From Hyphomonadaceae bacterium (GTDB lineage: Bacteria > Pseudomonadota > Alphaproteobacteria > Caulobacterales > Aquidulcibacteraceae): a stretch of DNA of 36,915 nucleotides. The notes beneath the pieces were generated by a model. It searched no databases. It was given only the letters and a program-made list of their open reading frames with translations, and was not told where the DNA came from. Location: NCBI GenBank assembly GCA_022841905.1, contig JALHQO010000018.1, positions 1 through 36,915 of the forward strand, written 5' to 3'. Positions 14,961 to 23,735 of this stretch are shown here, in pieces. The position numbers and the translations under genes are program-made. Each line of letters opens with the position of its first letter. Positions within the stretch are counted from its first letter, which is position 1.

Positions 14961-15835
14961 GAATGATCGCCGCTTTCGTTGCGCCGTTGGTTCTGGTCGT
15001 GGCAATGCCCGCCGCCGCCCAAGATCACGCGCAGCATGAGACCCAAACGCCAGCACCCGATCCACACGCCGGCCACGAACCCAAGCCCTCTCGGCAATCG
15101 ACGCCAGCCATTGACAGCGATACGCAGGCCAACGCCGCCGACCTCTACTTTGACGCCGCAGCGATGGCTCGGGCGCGACAACAACTGGTCGCCGAGAACG
15201 GCGGCATGCGCACGTACGCCGTTATCGTCGAACGCTTAGAGGCGGGTTTTGACGATGATAGCGAATCCTATGCCTGGCACGCGCAAGGTTGGTACGGCGG
15301 CGACATTCATCGCTTCTGGTGGAAGTCCGAAGGCGAAGGCGCGTTCGAGACTGAACTCGAAGATGCCGAACTTCAGCTTCTCTATAGCCGCGCGGTCACA
15401 CCCTATTTCGATCTTCAAGCCGGCGTCCGCCAAAGCTATCTTGAGGGCGAAGACCGTACCGATCTCGTGCTCGGCGTTCAGGGCCTTGCGCCCTATTGGT
15501 TCGAAGTCGGCGCAGCAGCGTTTGTCTCGACCGAAGGCGATGTGACTGCACGCGCAGAAGCCGAGTACGACCTTCGCCTCACGCAAAAGCTCATCCTTCA
15601 GCCAAGCGCTGAACTCAATTTCGCAGCGCAGGATATCCCTGACCTCGACATCGGCGCGGGTTTCACCGACGCCGAAGTCGGTTTGCGCCTGCGATACGAA
15701 TTCAGTCGTCGCTTTGCGCCCTATGTCGGCGTCGAATGGACGAGCACTCTCGGCGAAACCCGCAACATTCGCGAAGCCCTCGGCGAAGACACCCAATCCA
15801 CGCGAGCAGTCATTGGTTTGCGCGCGCTCTTCTAA
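14957..15835 (+). CDS. CopB outer-membrane copper resistance protein
   Basis: The 292-residue product has a signal peptide (MRMIAAFVAPLVLVVAMPAAA), a short His/Met/Pro-rich N-terminal tail (QDHAQHETQTPAPDPHAGHE) and the CopB/PcoB beta-barrel domain (from about 60, including HAQGWYGGDIHRFWWKSEGE and YSRAVTPYFDLQAGVRQS). It ends with an aromatic residue (LRALF), as outer-membrane barrels do. CopB is thought to bind or sequester copper at the outer membrane. The start overlaps the stop of copA; earlier in-frame starts lie inside copA and lack a signal peptide. Confidence 0.95.
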   Translation: MRMIAAFVAPLVLVVAMPAAAQDHAQHETQTPAPDPHAGHEPKPSRQSTPAIDSDTQANAADLYFDAAAMARARQQLVAENGGMRTYAVIVERLEAGFDDDSESYAWHAQGWYGGDIHRFWWKSEGEGAFETELEDAELQLLYSRAVTPYFDLQAGVRQSYLEGEDRTDLVLGVQGLAPYWFEVGAAAFVSTEGDVTARAEAEYDLRLTQKLILQPSAELNFAAQDIPDLDIGAGFTDAEVGLRLRYEFSRRFAPYVGVEWTSTLGETRNIREALGEDTQSTRAVIGLRALF

Positions 15836-15852
15836 TCCTAACGGAGAATTTC

Positions 15853-16224
15853 ATGTCCAAGCTTCCTCTCATGCTCGGCGCGGTGCTTGCGCTCTTTGCA
15901 ACCGCGCCGCTGGCGTCGGCGCAGCACGATCACGGCGGCCACGGTGCGCACAGCGCCGTTCAAACCAATCCGGCGGACGGCGCGATGGGCGCGGCCCCGG
16001 AAACGTTCAGCGCCACATTCGAACATCCGATGCGCTTGACCGGCCTCGTCATCACGCCAAGAGGCGGCGATCCGATCGCCGTGACCATTCCTGCGAGTGA
16101 AGCCGCAACAACGGCCAGCGTTGCACTGCCGAGGCTCGCGCCCGGCAATTACACCTTTGCCTGGACTGCGAGCGGCGCCGACAATCACACCATGACCGGC
16201 CGCGTCCGTTACATGGTGCATTGA
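15853..16224 (+). CDS. CopC-like periplasmic copper protein with His-rich N-terminus
   Basis: The 123-residue product has a signal peptide ending ASA-Q and a mature His-rich N-terminus (HDHGGHGAHS). A CopC-type beta sandwich (about 40-123) follows, ending SGADNHTMTGRVRYMVH. Canonical CopC begins its mature chain with a His that binds Cu(II); here that His is replaced by the HxHxxHxxH cluster, so the site may differ. GGAGA precedes the ATG. It lies 17 bases after copB and 19 before a second, canonical copC, and the two share the fold but little sequence, so they are probably specialised and not a fresh duplication. Confidence 0.85.
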   Translation: MSKLPLMLGAVLALFATAPLASAQHDHGGHGAHSAVQTNPADGAMGAAPETFSATFEHPMRLTGLVITPRGGDPIAVTIPASEAATTASVALPRLAPGNYTFAWTASGADNHTMTGRVRYMVH

Positions 16225-16243
16225 GCACTCTGGAGGAATCCAA

Positions 16244-16600
16244 ATGAAACGCCTCTTCCTGGCGCTCGTTGCTGCCTCGCTGTCCATCGTCACTGCGACG
16301 CCGGCGCTCGCGCACACCGCCGTGCGCGAAACCAGCATCGCCGACAACGCCACGCTGTCTGCGGCGCCAGCGAACTTTACGGTGACGTTCTCCGCCGCCA
16401 CAGCGTTGGCTAATGTGAGGCTCACTGACGCGGCAGGGCGGGAGATCGCGCTCGACTACATGCCCCCGCGTACGCGGGCCGCGGCGTTCACGGTCCCGCT
16501 GCCCGCGCTGGCGCCGGGCGCCTACACGATCTCTTGGCGAACGATGGCCAGCGACGGTCATGTCATGCCAGGCGCTGTCCACTTCACGGTCGCCGGGTAG
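16244..16600 (+). CDS. CopC periplasmic Cu(II) chaperone
   Basis: The 118-residue precursor has a signal peptide cleaved after ALA, leaving an N-terminal His (HTAVRETS), the Cu(II) ligand of CopC. The C-terminal MASDGHVMPGAVHFTV carries the second conserved His motif (SDGH). Length and motifs fit CopC/YobA closely. It hands Cu(II) to the membrane protein CopD. A TGGAGG ribosome site precedes the ATG, and its stop overlaps the GTG of copD (TAGTG). Confidence 0.95.
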   Translation: MKRLFLALVAASLSIVTATPALAHTAVRETSIADNATLSAAPANFTVTFSAATALANVRLTDAAGREIALDYMPPRTRAAAFTVPLPALAPGAYTISWRTMASDGHVMPGAVHFTVAG

Positions 16601-17454
16601 TGGAAGCCGATCCCCTTGCGCCCGCGCTGTTTGTCGTCAAACTCGGGCTCTACGGATCGGCTTTGCTGGCTGCAGGTCTTGGCCTGCACACGAGCTTGAA
16701 CGTCCTCGCACCCGGTGAGCACTCGCGTGCGATGCGCAGCGCGGCGCTTGCAGGTTTGGGTGCGCTGGTCTTCGCGGCGCTTCGACTTGGACTCGCGAAT
16801 CTGCAATTGGGCGGCGCCGATGCGTTATTCGATCCTGGAACATTATCATGGACGTGGCCGGCTCTTGCTCCCAGTTCGACAGCGCTCGCCGTCGGCGCCG
16901 TTGCACTCGCAACCGGGTGGCGGCTGCGATCGCGGATCGCCGCCGCCATCGGCGCGGTTGCGCTGGCTCTCTCCTTTGGTCTGACCGGACACAGCCAAGC
17001 TCTGGACTCTCCAGACCTCGCGCCATGGGCCGTAGCCTCGCATGTGCTAATCGCTGCCTTCTGGCTCGCGGGGCCGATAACGCTCTGGCCGACGCGCAAT
17101 CTTGATGACGCAACGGTCACCGCGCGCGTGACTCGTTTCTCCAACTTTGCGGTTGCTGCCGTTCCCCTCCTCTTCCTGCTTGGACTTTGGCTCGCACTGC
17201 TGTTCACCGGCGGCTGGACGACCCTGTTGATGAGTCTCTATGGGCAATTGCTACTCGCCAAGCTTGGCGCAGCCACCGTCGCTCTGGCGCTCGGCGCTTA
17301 CAACAAAACGATTGTTACGAAGAGATTGCGCACTGCTCCAGAAGCCGGACGGCGCGCGCTCAAACTAACGCTTGGCCTCGACGCGGTTCTCTTTCTGATT
17401 GCGCTGGGCGCCATCGCCGCAGCAACCAGCCTGACGGGTCCACCGTCGCCTTAG
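16600..17454 (+). CDS. CopD inner-membrane copper protein
   Basis: The 284-residue integral membrane protein has about eight hydrophobic helices and the CopD domain in its second half (HVLIAAFWLAGPITLWPTRN, RFSNFAVAAVPLLFLLG, YGQLLLAKLGAATVALALGA, AYNKTIVTKRLR). CopD works with CopC in copper passage across the inner membrane, perhaps into the cytoplasm. I start at GTG 16600, which overlaps the copC stop; the in-frame ATG at 16534 lies inside copC and would add a charged, non-membrane segment. Confidence 0.92.
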   Translation: MEADPLAPALFVVKLGLYGSALLAAGLGLHTSLNVLAPGEHSRAMRSAALAGLGALVFAALRLGLANLQLGGADALFDPGTLSWTWPALAPSSTALAVGAVALATGWRLRSRIAAAIGAVALALSFGLTGHSQALDSPDLAPWAVASHVLIAAFWLAGPITLWPTRNLDDATVTARVTRFSNFAVAAVPLLFLLGLWLALLFTGGWTTLLMSLYGQLLLAKLGAATVALALGAYNKTIVTKRLRTAPEAGRRALKLTLGLDAVLFLIALGAIAAATSLTGPPSP

Positions 17455-17477
17455 AGTTTTCGACTGGGGGAGTTTTC

Positions 17478-18182
17478 ATGTCGCTCGCACGCCTTGCATC
17501 CTTCGTCCACAAGTGGCTCGCTCTGCTCGTCGGCGTTCAGATCGTATTTTGGGTCGTCAGCGGGCTCTTCTTCACGCTGATCCCTATTCAGCAAATACGA
17601 AGCGAGAACTTGATCCGGCCCGCACAGGCTCAAACAATCGACACCGCAACGTTGGCATCGCTGGCGAGCTTGCGCGGAGACCAAAACGCGCTGCCCACGA
17701 AGCTTACGATCGAGAGGCGCCCCATAGGCCAAGTCGTCGTAGCCGAATTCGACGACCAGTCGCCGATCCTCTTCGACGCCAATACGCTCCAGCGCCTTTC
17801 ACCGTTCAACGCGGAGCAAGCCAGCGCCGTCGCGCGTGCGCACGTCACATTGGTCACTGAGCCAACAGATGTGACGCTCGTGACGGAGGAGTCTGCCGAA
17901 TACCGCGGCGCGCTGCCCGCATGGCGCGTGCAATTCCCAGACGGCGGCTTGTCGGTCTACGTCGCGCAGAACACGGGGGCAGTCACCGCGCGCCGTTCTG
18001 ATCTGTGGCGGATCTACGATACGCTTTGGGCGCTGCACATCATGGATTGGCAAAACCACGAGAACTTCAATCACCCGCTGATCATCATCGTCACAGTGAT
18101 CACGTTACTCTCTGTGATCGCCGGCATTGTGCTCATCCCCTATCGCATTCGGTTCCGATCGCGCTCGAAACCGGTGGCGTAA
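17478..18182 (+). CDS. PepSY-domain membrane protein
   Basis: The 234-residue product has an N-terminal membrane helix (WLALLVGVQIVFWVVSGLFF), a periplasmic PepSY region (about 65-175, with LPTKLTIERRPIGQVVVAEF and RAHVTLVTEP) and a C-terminal helix (HPLIIIVTVITLLSVIAGIV). Many cop operons end with such a PepSY protein; its role is unproven, perhaps metal or electron handling next to CopA/CopD. GGGGGAG precedes the ATG and the gap to copD is 23 bases, so it is the last gene of the copA operon. Confidence 0.88.
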   Translation: MSLARLASFVHKWLALLVGVQIVFWVVSGLFFTLIPIQQIRSENLIRPAQAQTIDTATLASLASLRGDQNALPTKLTIERRPIGQVVVAEFDDQSPILFDANTLQRLSPFNAEQASAVARAHVTLVTEPTDVTLVTEESAEYRGALPAWRVQFPDGGLSVYVAQNTGAVTARRSDLWRIYDTLWALHIMDWQNHENFNHPLIIIVTVITLLSVIAGIVLIPYRIRFRSRSKPVA

Positions 18183-18648
18183 GCCAAGCCCGGTTTTGCC
18201 CAAGCAAGCCCCCGCTTTGTGAACAGGGTCCAATGGCAGGAAAGGGCCAGCATAGGCCGTAGCGTTGATTTCGCCGAGTGGCGCAGTCGATCTACTCCAG
18301 CCGCCGGTGCCCTGACCAATTAAACGGCACGCCGTCGTCGATTTCACGCCTTCCGTACTATCTCGTCCCCCAACTCAGTCTTGCCCATTTCCCTCAGCGA
18401 TCGTGAGAACCACAAGACTGCGCCCGTTGGGATTGCTGAACCTGGAGGGCGCGCTTAGCCGTCTATGCCGAAGCAACGGACGTGAACGCTCCAGCGTATT
18501 CGAGTCTGAATCGAGGAAGGGTGGCGCGGCGTCTGCTGCCCAGTGAACAGGCTTCGACGTTCGTCGCGCCCAGAGCGCTCATCCGTCGCGCCGCAAGTTG
18601 ACGCGCTACGCGTGTCAGCCCACTCGTGCAGATGAGGAAACTGACACG
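18183..18648. other. intergenic stretch without a supported gene
   Basis: No frame here carries a domain and ribosome site. A segment near 18255-18345 looks superficially like a decayed tRNA on the minus strand (TTTAATTGGTCAGGGCACC resembles a D-arm), but it cannot be folded into a full cloverleaf. I see no terminator with a clear T-tract after the copA operon. Confidence 0.5.
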
Positions 18649-19542
18649 ATGAGACGCATCATTAGTTTATCCCTGCTATTGGCAGCGTGCGCCACTGGGG
18701 ACCTCGCCTCGCCTCCCCGCACACCCGCACCGGCCAGCGCAGCGTCAGTGATCGCAACCGAACGCGCGTTTGCCGCCCGCGCAGGTGAGATTGCCTGGGT
18801 GCCGGCCTTCCGTGAATTCGTGGCGCCGGATGGTCAGCTGGCCGAGCCAGCTGGGCTGGTTGACGCCGTTGAGCGGCTGAACGCGGCGCGCGACGATGGA
18901 AACCGGAATTTATTCTGGTGGCCCGCCTATGCCGGCATTGCGCGCTCCGACGACCTTGGTTTTACTACAGGCCCGGTGAGCTTCGATGCTTCGCGTGAAG
19001 CGCAAGGGCATTATTTCACGGTGTGGCGGCGCCAGCCTGACGGGGCCTGGCGGTGGATCTTCGACGGCGGGGTGGGGCCGATCGATGAAGCGGAGCTTAT
19101 TTCACCGGCTGCAGTCGACGTGCCTACGCTGCCGGTCGCCGACGCGGGCGCCGGATCAGCGTCGCTTGCGGCGGCGCAAGTTTCGGCGCTCGAGCACTCA
19201 AACGACGCGGCCGCCCTAGTTGCCCGGCTGGCCGAAGATGCACAGGTCTTCCGTACGCGGCGCCCACGCGCGACAGGCGCGAGCGCGAGCGCGGCGATGG
19301 CAATCCCTTCAGCCGACATCTCCTATCGGTTGTTGCGCGCCGAAGCATCATTAGCCGGCGATCTCGTCATGACCCTAGGCGCGGCGCGCTGGGACGGAGA
19401 AGATGGCGCCGCGCAAGGACTTTACGCGCGGATTTGGCAGTTGCGCGCCGGCGAATGGCAAATTGTCTATGATCAGCTGGCGCTGCCGCCTCCGGCTCCG
19501 CGCGCAGATTCTAACTCGCCGCACTTAAGCCCGGTGCCGTAA
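18649..19542 (+). CDS. lipoprotein with two NTF2-like (DUF4440-type) halves
   Basis: The 297-residue precursor starts MRRIISLSLLLAACATG, a lipoprotein signal (lipobox LAAC). AGGAAA lies before the ATG at 18649. The mature part seems to hold two SnoaL/DUF4440-like units. The first (about 33-150) runs from VIATERAFAARAGEIAWVPA to TGPVSFDASREAQGHYFTVW. The second (about 175-285) runs from SALEHSNDAAALVARLAEDA to QGLYARIWQLRAGEWQIVYD. Such domains are often small-molecule pockets, and no catalytic role can be assigned. It stands alone on the plus strand. Confidence 0.8.
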   Translation: MRRIISLSLLLAACATGDLASPPRTPAPASAASVIATERAFAARAGEIAWVPAFREFVAPDGQLAEPAGLVDAVERLNAARDDGNRNLFWWPAYAGIARSDDLGFTTGPVSFDASREAQGHYFTVWRRQPDGAWRWIFDGGVGPIDEAELISPAAVDVPTLPVADAGAGSASLAAAQVSALEHSNDAAALVARLAEDAQVFRTRRPRATGASASAAMAIPSADISYRLLRAEASLAGDLVMTLGAARWDGEDGAAQGLYARIWQLRAGEWQIVYDQLALPPPAPRADSNSPHLSPVP

Positions 19543-19648
19543 GCCGGATCGCATCGCGCTTGCGGCTGTTTGGAAAGGCCGCGCGCCTGATAACCACAAA
19601 CTATCCTTGGAACACAAAGCGCGATCGGCGAGACATCGCCGACAGCGG

Positions 19649-20120
19649 TCATTGCAGGGTTCCCAGGTTCAACTTGAAGCGAATCTCACTCACATAGCTG
19701 CTGCCAGCCAGCGCCATTCTATATTCGTTTGTGTTGAGAGCGCCGCTCGCGAACCTGTCAAAGAAGTCCGAGACCTCGTGTTCCGGTGCGTCGTAACAAT
19801 CCAATCGGATCACGATCCTTTCGCCTGCCGTCTCTGGAAACCGTTTAGCCAACTGTCCATCGATGGCGGCATCAATGCACCCGTAGAGCCTCTCCTGAAT
19901 CGCCCGGAGGCGCGCCTCGAACGGTGAGGAACCACTGGCCCTCTTCAACGAGAACCATCAGCCACTCGTCGTCGGCCACACCCTTTGCGATAAAATCAAC
20001 AACGACCGTCATTCCAAGGATCGTATCGGTTCGCTGGGCCAATGTCTGCAATGTGCCACGAACGGACCAAACAATCTCCAGCGGAAAAACCGACGTCCGC
20101 GTGCAAAGATCGCGGATCAC
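19649..20120 (-). pseudogene. uncharacterised gene split by one frameshift
   Basis: Two overlapping minus-strand frames read as one protein. The first ends its sensible part at VADDEWLMVLVEEGQWF. The second continues FEARLRAIQERLYGCIDAAI and RIVIRLDCYDAPEHEVSDFF. The shift lies between about 19925 and 19905. The first frame alone would end in a low-complexity tail (VRGAPPGDSGEALRVH), and the second has no good start of its own. Combined length is about 155 residues, mostly soluble, with one hydrophobic strand pair. I do not recognise the family with certainty. A single lesion could be a sequencing error, real decay or a programmed shift. Confidence 0.6.
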
Positions 20121-20124
20121 CGTC

Positions 20125-20343
20125 TTAGCCTCCAGGCACGGCCGGACTTGCAGTCAGGACGCGTGCATTGCCCAACGCTGCCGGGTGCTGCAGATAATGG
20201 TCACTGCGTCCACATTGAACGCAGGCGTAGCGATGCTCTTCACCACCACGCCGGGCTTTCCGCGTCCCAATGAAAATCATCTGCCCGCCGTTGCTCCGTG
20301 CAATTCGGAGCACCCGCGCTTTGTCGGGAAGACCGTCATCCAT
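20125..20343 (-). CDS. possible small protein with one CxxC motif
   Basis: A 72-residue frame (MDDGLPDKARVLRIARSNGG, then RRGGEEHRYACVQCGRSDHY) ends four bases before the start region of the frameshifted gene on the same strand. The CVQCGRSDHY segment resembles half of a zinc ribbon. The ribosome site is poor, and the frame extends upstream into the start of phoD without a better start. I give it low confidence; it could be a fragment of a small zinc-ribbon gene. Confidence 0.3.
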   Translation of the reverse strand: MDDGLPDKARVLRIARSNGGQMIFIGTRKARRGGEEHRYACVQCGRSDHYLQHPAALGNARVLTASPAVPGG

Positions 20344-20579
20344 GTCGCCAACGATGCGCCCTGCCCCAGGTCTAGACAAAAGGCGGACTCCCGTGCAGTC
20401 GGCCAACAATCGCATTAATCCCAATAACGACCTTTCCCGTTTGAGCGCCGCAAATCGGAGGCTGGCTGTCTGCTGATCGGCGAAACCGGTCGCCCGCCGC
20501 CACCGATCTGTCGATCTGCGATTGCTCCCCAGCGCAGGAAGAGACCTGCTACGCGGCGCGATCACGGGGAGAGCAATCA

Positions 20580-22634
20580 ATGGGCGCAGCATCGACACGC
20601 CGGACGCTATTGAAGCAGGCGGCCGCCCTCGGTGCGACGCTCGCCTTCGGTCAAAGCTGCGCGCACGCGCCATCGGGGCCCCGCACCGAACGGCGCGAGC
20701 TCTACCCCCAAGGCGTGGCCTCCGGAGATCCTACGTCCAATAGCATCATCTTGTGGGCGCGCCGTGAGCCGGATGAAGGCGTGAGCGCGCACCGCCTTGT
20801 CGTCGAAGTTGCAAGCGATGAGGCGTTCTTTCGCGTCGTCGCGCGTGGCGATGTGGAGGTGAGCGCGGCCACCGACTGGACGTGCCGTTTTCTTGCCGCG
20901 GGTCTGCGGCCCGGGCGCGAATATTGGTATCGCTTCGTCGACGAGGCGGGAAATATGAGCCGCGTCGGCCGCACGCTCACCGCGCCGGCAGAAAATGACG
21001 ATCGCCCAGTGCGCTTCGCCTTCGTGAGTTGCCAGGACCCGACCATCGGCGCGCTCAACGCTTACAGGCGGATGATCTTCGAGGACGCGCGCCGTCCCCG
21101 CGCCGAACAGCTCGGCTTTGTGCTGCACTTGGGCGACTTCATCTATGAAATTGTGAAATACCCAGAAGACACGCCAGACGGACGAGATCGCGGCCGTCGT
21201 CTACGCGAGCTCTTCCGTTACCCAAACGGCAAGAAGGTGCGCAACTTCCACTTCCCGACCGATCTCGGCGATTATCGAACCATCTATCGGGCCTACCTCA
21301 CCGATCCCGATTTACAGGATGCGCGCGCACGCTGGCCATTCGTGCCGGTGTGGGACAATCATGAATTTTCGTGGAACGGCTTCCAAAGCCAGTGGCAAAT
21401 CTTCAACGATCCGCCAGAGCCGGCGCAAGCGCTGAAGATCGCCGCCAGCCAAGCCTGGTACGAATACCAACCGGCGCGCGTCGTCAAACCGGGACAAGGC
21501 GATGCGTTTGAGGCGCCTGCCGTGACGGATACGCCGCTTTCAGACTTTGACGCGCGCGGCCTCAGTCGCGAACCCAACAATCTAACCGCAATCCAGGCGC
21601 TCAAGATTCACCGCGCATTTCGCTTCGGCAAGAACGCCGAACTGATCCTCACCGACAACCGCTCCTATAAAGCGCCACCCAGTCCGCAAAACACCTGGTT
21701 CGAAGTGAGCTTGCCGCCCAACATGTTCCCTGAAACGGCGCTCGACATCATGGACCAGGGGCGCGCGTACAATGGCGGCGCCCCACCGGCGACTATACGC
21801 TTCGGCGCCGAGGAAATTCCAAACGAATGCATCAACGCCACGCCGGACGCCTATCTGGGCCTTGAACAAATCGCGTGGTTCAAAGATCGCCTGCGCGCCT
21901 CATCCGCGCCATGGAAGATATGGGGTCACTCCTTAGGCACGCTCACCTTGCGGGCCGACCCGCAGAACCTGCCCGCGCCGCTCAACGAGCGTTGGCCGGA
22001 CGACGGTTACGCCGTGTTCAACGCGGGGTACGCCGTCGAGCACGGCGAAATCTTCGACATGGTGCGCCAAGAAGGCATTACCGGCTTTACGGTTGTCGCT
22101 GGCGACAAGCATTCGTTCTGGGCCGGCTATCCCTCGAAGACCCTGCCGCCGCGCCCGTTCGACCCCGTCGGCGTGGAATTTATCACCGGTTCGATCACGG
22201 CCCAAGGTCACGCCGAAGTGGTTGCGAACGGCATGCGCCCAGATCATCCCTACCGGCCGCTCTACATCCGTGACATGCCCGATGGCGCAACGCAGTGCGC
22301 GACCAACATGACGATACTGCACGGCGTGCGCTCATCGCTCGTGCTGAAGGAGACTGGCGACGTTGCCGCCGCCCGCGCCGTGCGAAATCCCGATGTCTCG
22401 CCTAACCTGAAATTCGCCGATTACGGCGGTTACGGCTACGCCACGGTGCGCGCTTCGCCGGATGAGTTGGAGACAGAGTTCGTCTGCATTCCGACGCCGT
22501 TCGAGCGAGCCGAAACAGAAGACGGCGGCCCGCTGCGCTACCGCGTCGTGCACCGCGTCGCGCGCTGGGCGCGGGGAGAGCAGCCACAGTTGCGGCAAGA
22601 GGTGGTTGAGGGCGACGTAGAGCTTTCGATTTGA
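20580..22634 (+). CDS. PhoD-type alkaline phosphatase/phosphodiesterase
   Basis: The 684-residue protein opens with a twin-arginine signal (STRRTLLKQAAALGATLAFG), a PhoD N-terminal domain (LYPQGVASGDPTSNSIILWA) and the PhoD metallophosphatase domain. Visible metal and phosphate ligands are in FAFVSCQD, LHLGDFIYE, WDNHEFSWN, DNRSYK and VVAGDKHSFWAG. It hydrolyses phosphomono- or diesters outside the inner membrane using Fe/Ca, and serves phosphate scavenging. Length is well above the typical 500-560 residues, with extra loops and a C-terminal extension. GGGGAGAG lies before the ATG. I see no clear Pho box upstream. Confidence 0.93.
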   Translation: MGAASTRRTLLKQAAALGATLAFGQSCAHAPSGPRTERRELYPQGVASGDPTSNSIILWARREPDEGVSAHRLVVEVASDEAFFRVVARGDVEVSAATDWTCRFLAAGLRPGREYWYRFVDEAGNMSRVGRTLTAPAENDDRPVRFAFVSCQDPTIGALNAYRRMIFEDARRPRAEQLGFVLHLGDFIYEIVKYPEDTPDGRDRGRRLRELFRYPNGKKVRNFHFPTDLGDYRTIYRAYLTDPDLQDARARWPFVPVWDNHEFSWNGFQSQWQIFNDPPEPAQALKIAASQAWYEYQPARVVKPGQGDAFEAPAVTDTPLSDFDARGLSREPNNLTAIQALKIHRAFRFGKNAELILTDNRSYKAPPSPQNTWFEVSLPPNMFPETALDIMDQGRAYNGGAPPATIRFGAEEIPNECINATPDAYLGLEQIAWFKDRLRASSAPWKIWGHSLGTLTLRADPQNLPAPLNERWPDDGYAVFNAGYAVEHGEIFDMVRQEGITGFTVVAGDKHSFWAGYPSKTLPPRPFDPVGVEFITGSITAQGHAEVVANGMRPDHPYRPLYIRDMPDGATQCATNMTILHGVRSSLVLKETGDVAAARAVRNPDVSPNLKFADYGGYGYATVRASPDELETEFVCIPTPFERAETEDGGPLRYRVVHRVARWARGEQPQLRQEVVEGDVELSI

Positions 22635-22816
22635 ACGTCGAAACTGGACGTGGGCGGCGTTGGCTCCGCAGTCCGCAACGATACTACATCTGCAATTATA
22701 TGGATCGCAAACGTCAGCATGAGGCCGAGCGCTACAAGTAGAGCGACAAACATTCCTATCGCGACCAAATGAGCATTCTCAGAGCGCCGATGACCGATCG
22801 CGAAGCGGGACGACAA
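22538..22816 (-). CDS. possible small membrane protein
   Basis: A 92-residue frame contains one convincing membrane helix (AIGMFVALLVALGLMLTFAI). It starts 38 bases inside the 3' end of the lipoprotein gene upstream on the same strand and ends antisense to the last 97 bases of phoD. The C-terminal third is Cys/Arg-rich and looks like the shadow of phoD, so either the true protein is longer than needed or the frame is accidental. The helix is the only argument for it. Confidence 0.4.
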   Translation of the reverse strand: MSSRFAIGHRRSENAHLVAIGMFVALLVALGLMLTFAIHIIADVVSLRTAEPTPPTSSFDVQIESSTSPSTTSCRNCGCSPRAQRATRCTTR

Positions 22817-23585
22817 TCGCGGTCACCTGATCGATCCGGGCGAAGAGATCGCTGGCGTCGCCAGTGACGCAGCCCGCATCCCACCGCGTACGCTGATCTT
22901 CCTGCCCGTCTTGCGACGCCCAAATCACGAAACCGTATGGCCCGTCGGTCAGCACCCGGTTGCAGTGAAAATCCCGCTCTTCATAAGGACGTAAAATCTC
23001 GCGGATTCGGTCGCACGTTTCTGCGCTCACGTCGAACGCGACGGTCCCTTGCGGATCGACGTAGCGGCCCACGCCGCCTCGCGGGATCGTCCATGACGAT
23101 GTCGGACGGCCCCAATATCTATTGTCCAGAGTAATAACGCTCGGCTCGGGAATCGCCGGCGCCACGTAGCGGGCATGGCCCATCTCTTCCATCAACCGCG
23201 ATGCTTGATCACTATTGCGCGCCAGCGGCCGGGGCTCAGGGCCATAGCACACAACATGAGTCTGGACGCGGCGCACCTCCTGGCCGCCTTCACGCCAAAT
23301 GATGTGGCCGGGCGCAATATGTTCGGATGGCGCGCTGCACGCCAGTCCCGCTTCTTTGAGCGGTTCAAGTAGATCGGCAACCTGCCGGAAGTCTTCGCGG
23401 CTCGCTTCGAATTCATAGACTGGATGTGCGCCGCCGCCGCTGACGAAACGCGCGCGGCCGCCGTCCTCAATCCTGTAATTCATGGTCTCTGAATGAAAGA
23501 CTTCGATCGACTCTCGTCCGCCTTCGACGGGCGCGCTGACGCAGCCGCCAACAGCTAAAGCCAAAACTAAGATCACAGAACGCAT
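22779..23585 (-). CDS. lipoprotein with an internal duplication
   Basis: The 268-residue precursor starts MRSVILVLALAVGGCVSAP (lipobox VGGC). The mature chain has two related halves. FEASREDFRQVADLLEPLKE with GHIIWREGGQEVRR (about 60-120) corresponds to FDVSAETCDRIREILRPYEE with GFVIWASQDGQEDQ (about 180-240). Each half has a helix followed by two strands and paired cysteines (AGLACS...VVCY and DFHCN...AGCV), suggesting one disulfide per half. I do not recognise the family. It probably works in the periplasm or at the outer membrane. Its 3' end overlaps a possible small membrane protein frame. Confidence 0.78.
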   Translation of the reverse strand: MRSVILVLALAVGGCVSAPVEGGRESIEVFHSETMNYRIEDGGRARFVSGGGAHPVYEFEASREDFRQVADLLEPLKEAGLACSAPSEHIAPGHIIWREGGQEVRRVQTHVVCYGPEPRPLARNSDQASRLMEEMGHARYVAPAIPEPSVITLDNRYWGRPTSSWTIPRGGVGRYVDPQGTVAFDVSAETCDRIREILRPYEERDFHCNRVLTDGPYGFVIWASQDGQEDQRTRWDAGCVTGDASDLFARIDQVTAIVVPLRDRSSAL

Positions 23586-23735
23586 GTGCCCCCCATGGTG
23601 TCCCAGTGGATAGCGCGTCTAAAGTGATTTGGGGCGTTACCATGTTACGCACAGTCTGGCGGATGTATCGCGTTCATGGTTTCTAAGATGGCGCACAGTC
23701 TCGCCACTGGTCGCCGCCTCGTAAGGGGAAGTTCT

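Noticed and set aside
18255-18345. tRNA-like stretch on the minus strand
   Set aside because: A D-arm-like segment is visible, but no acceptor stem, anticodon stem and T-arm can be paired together.
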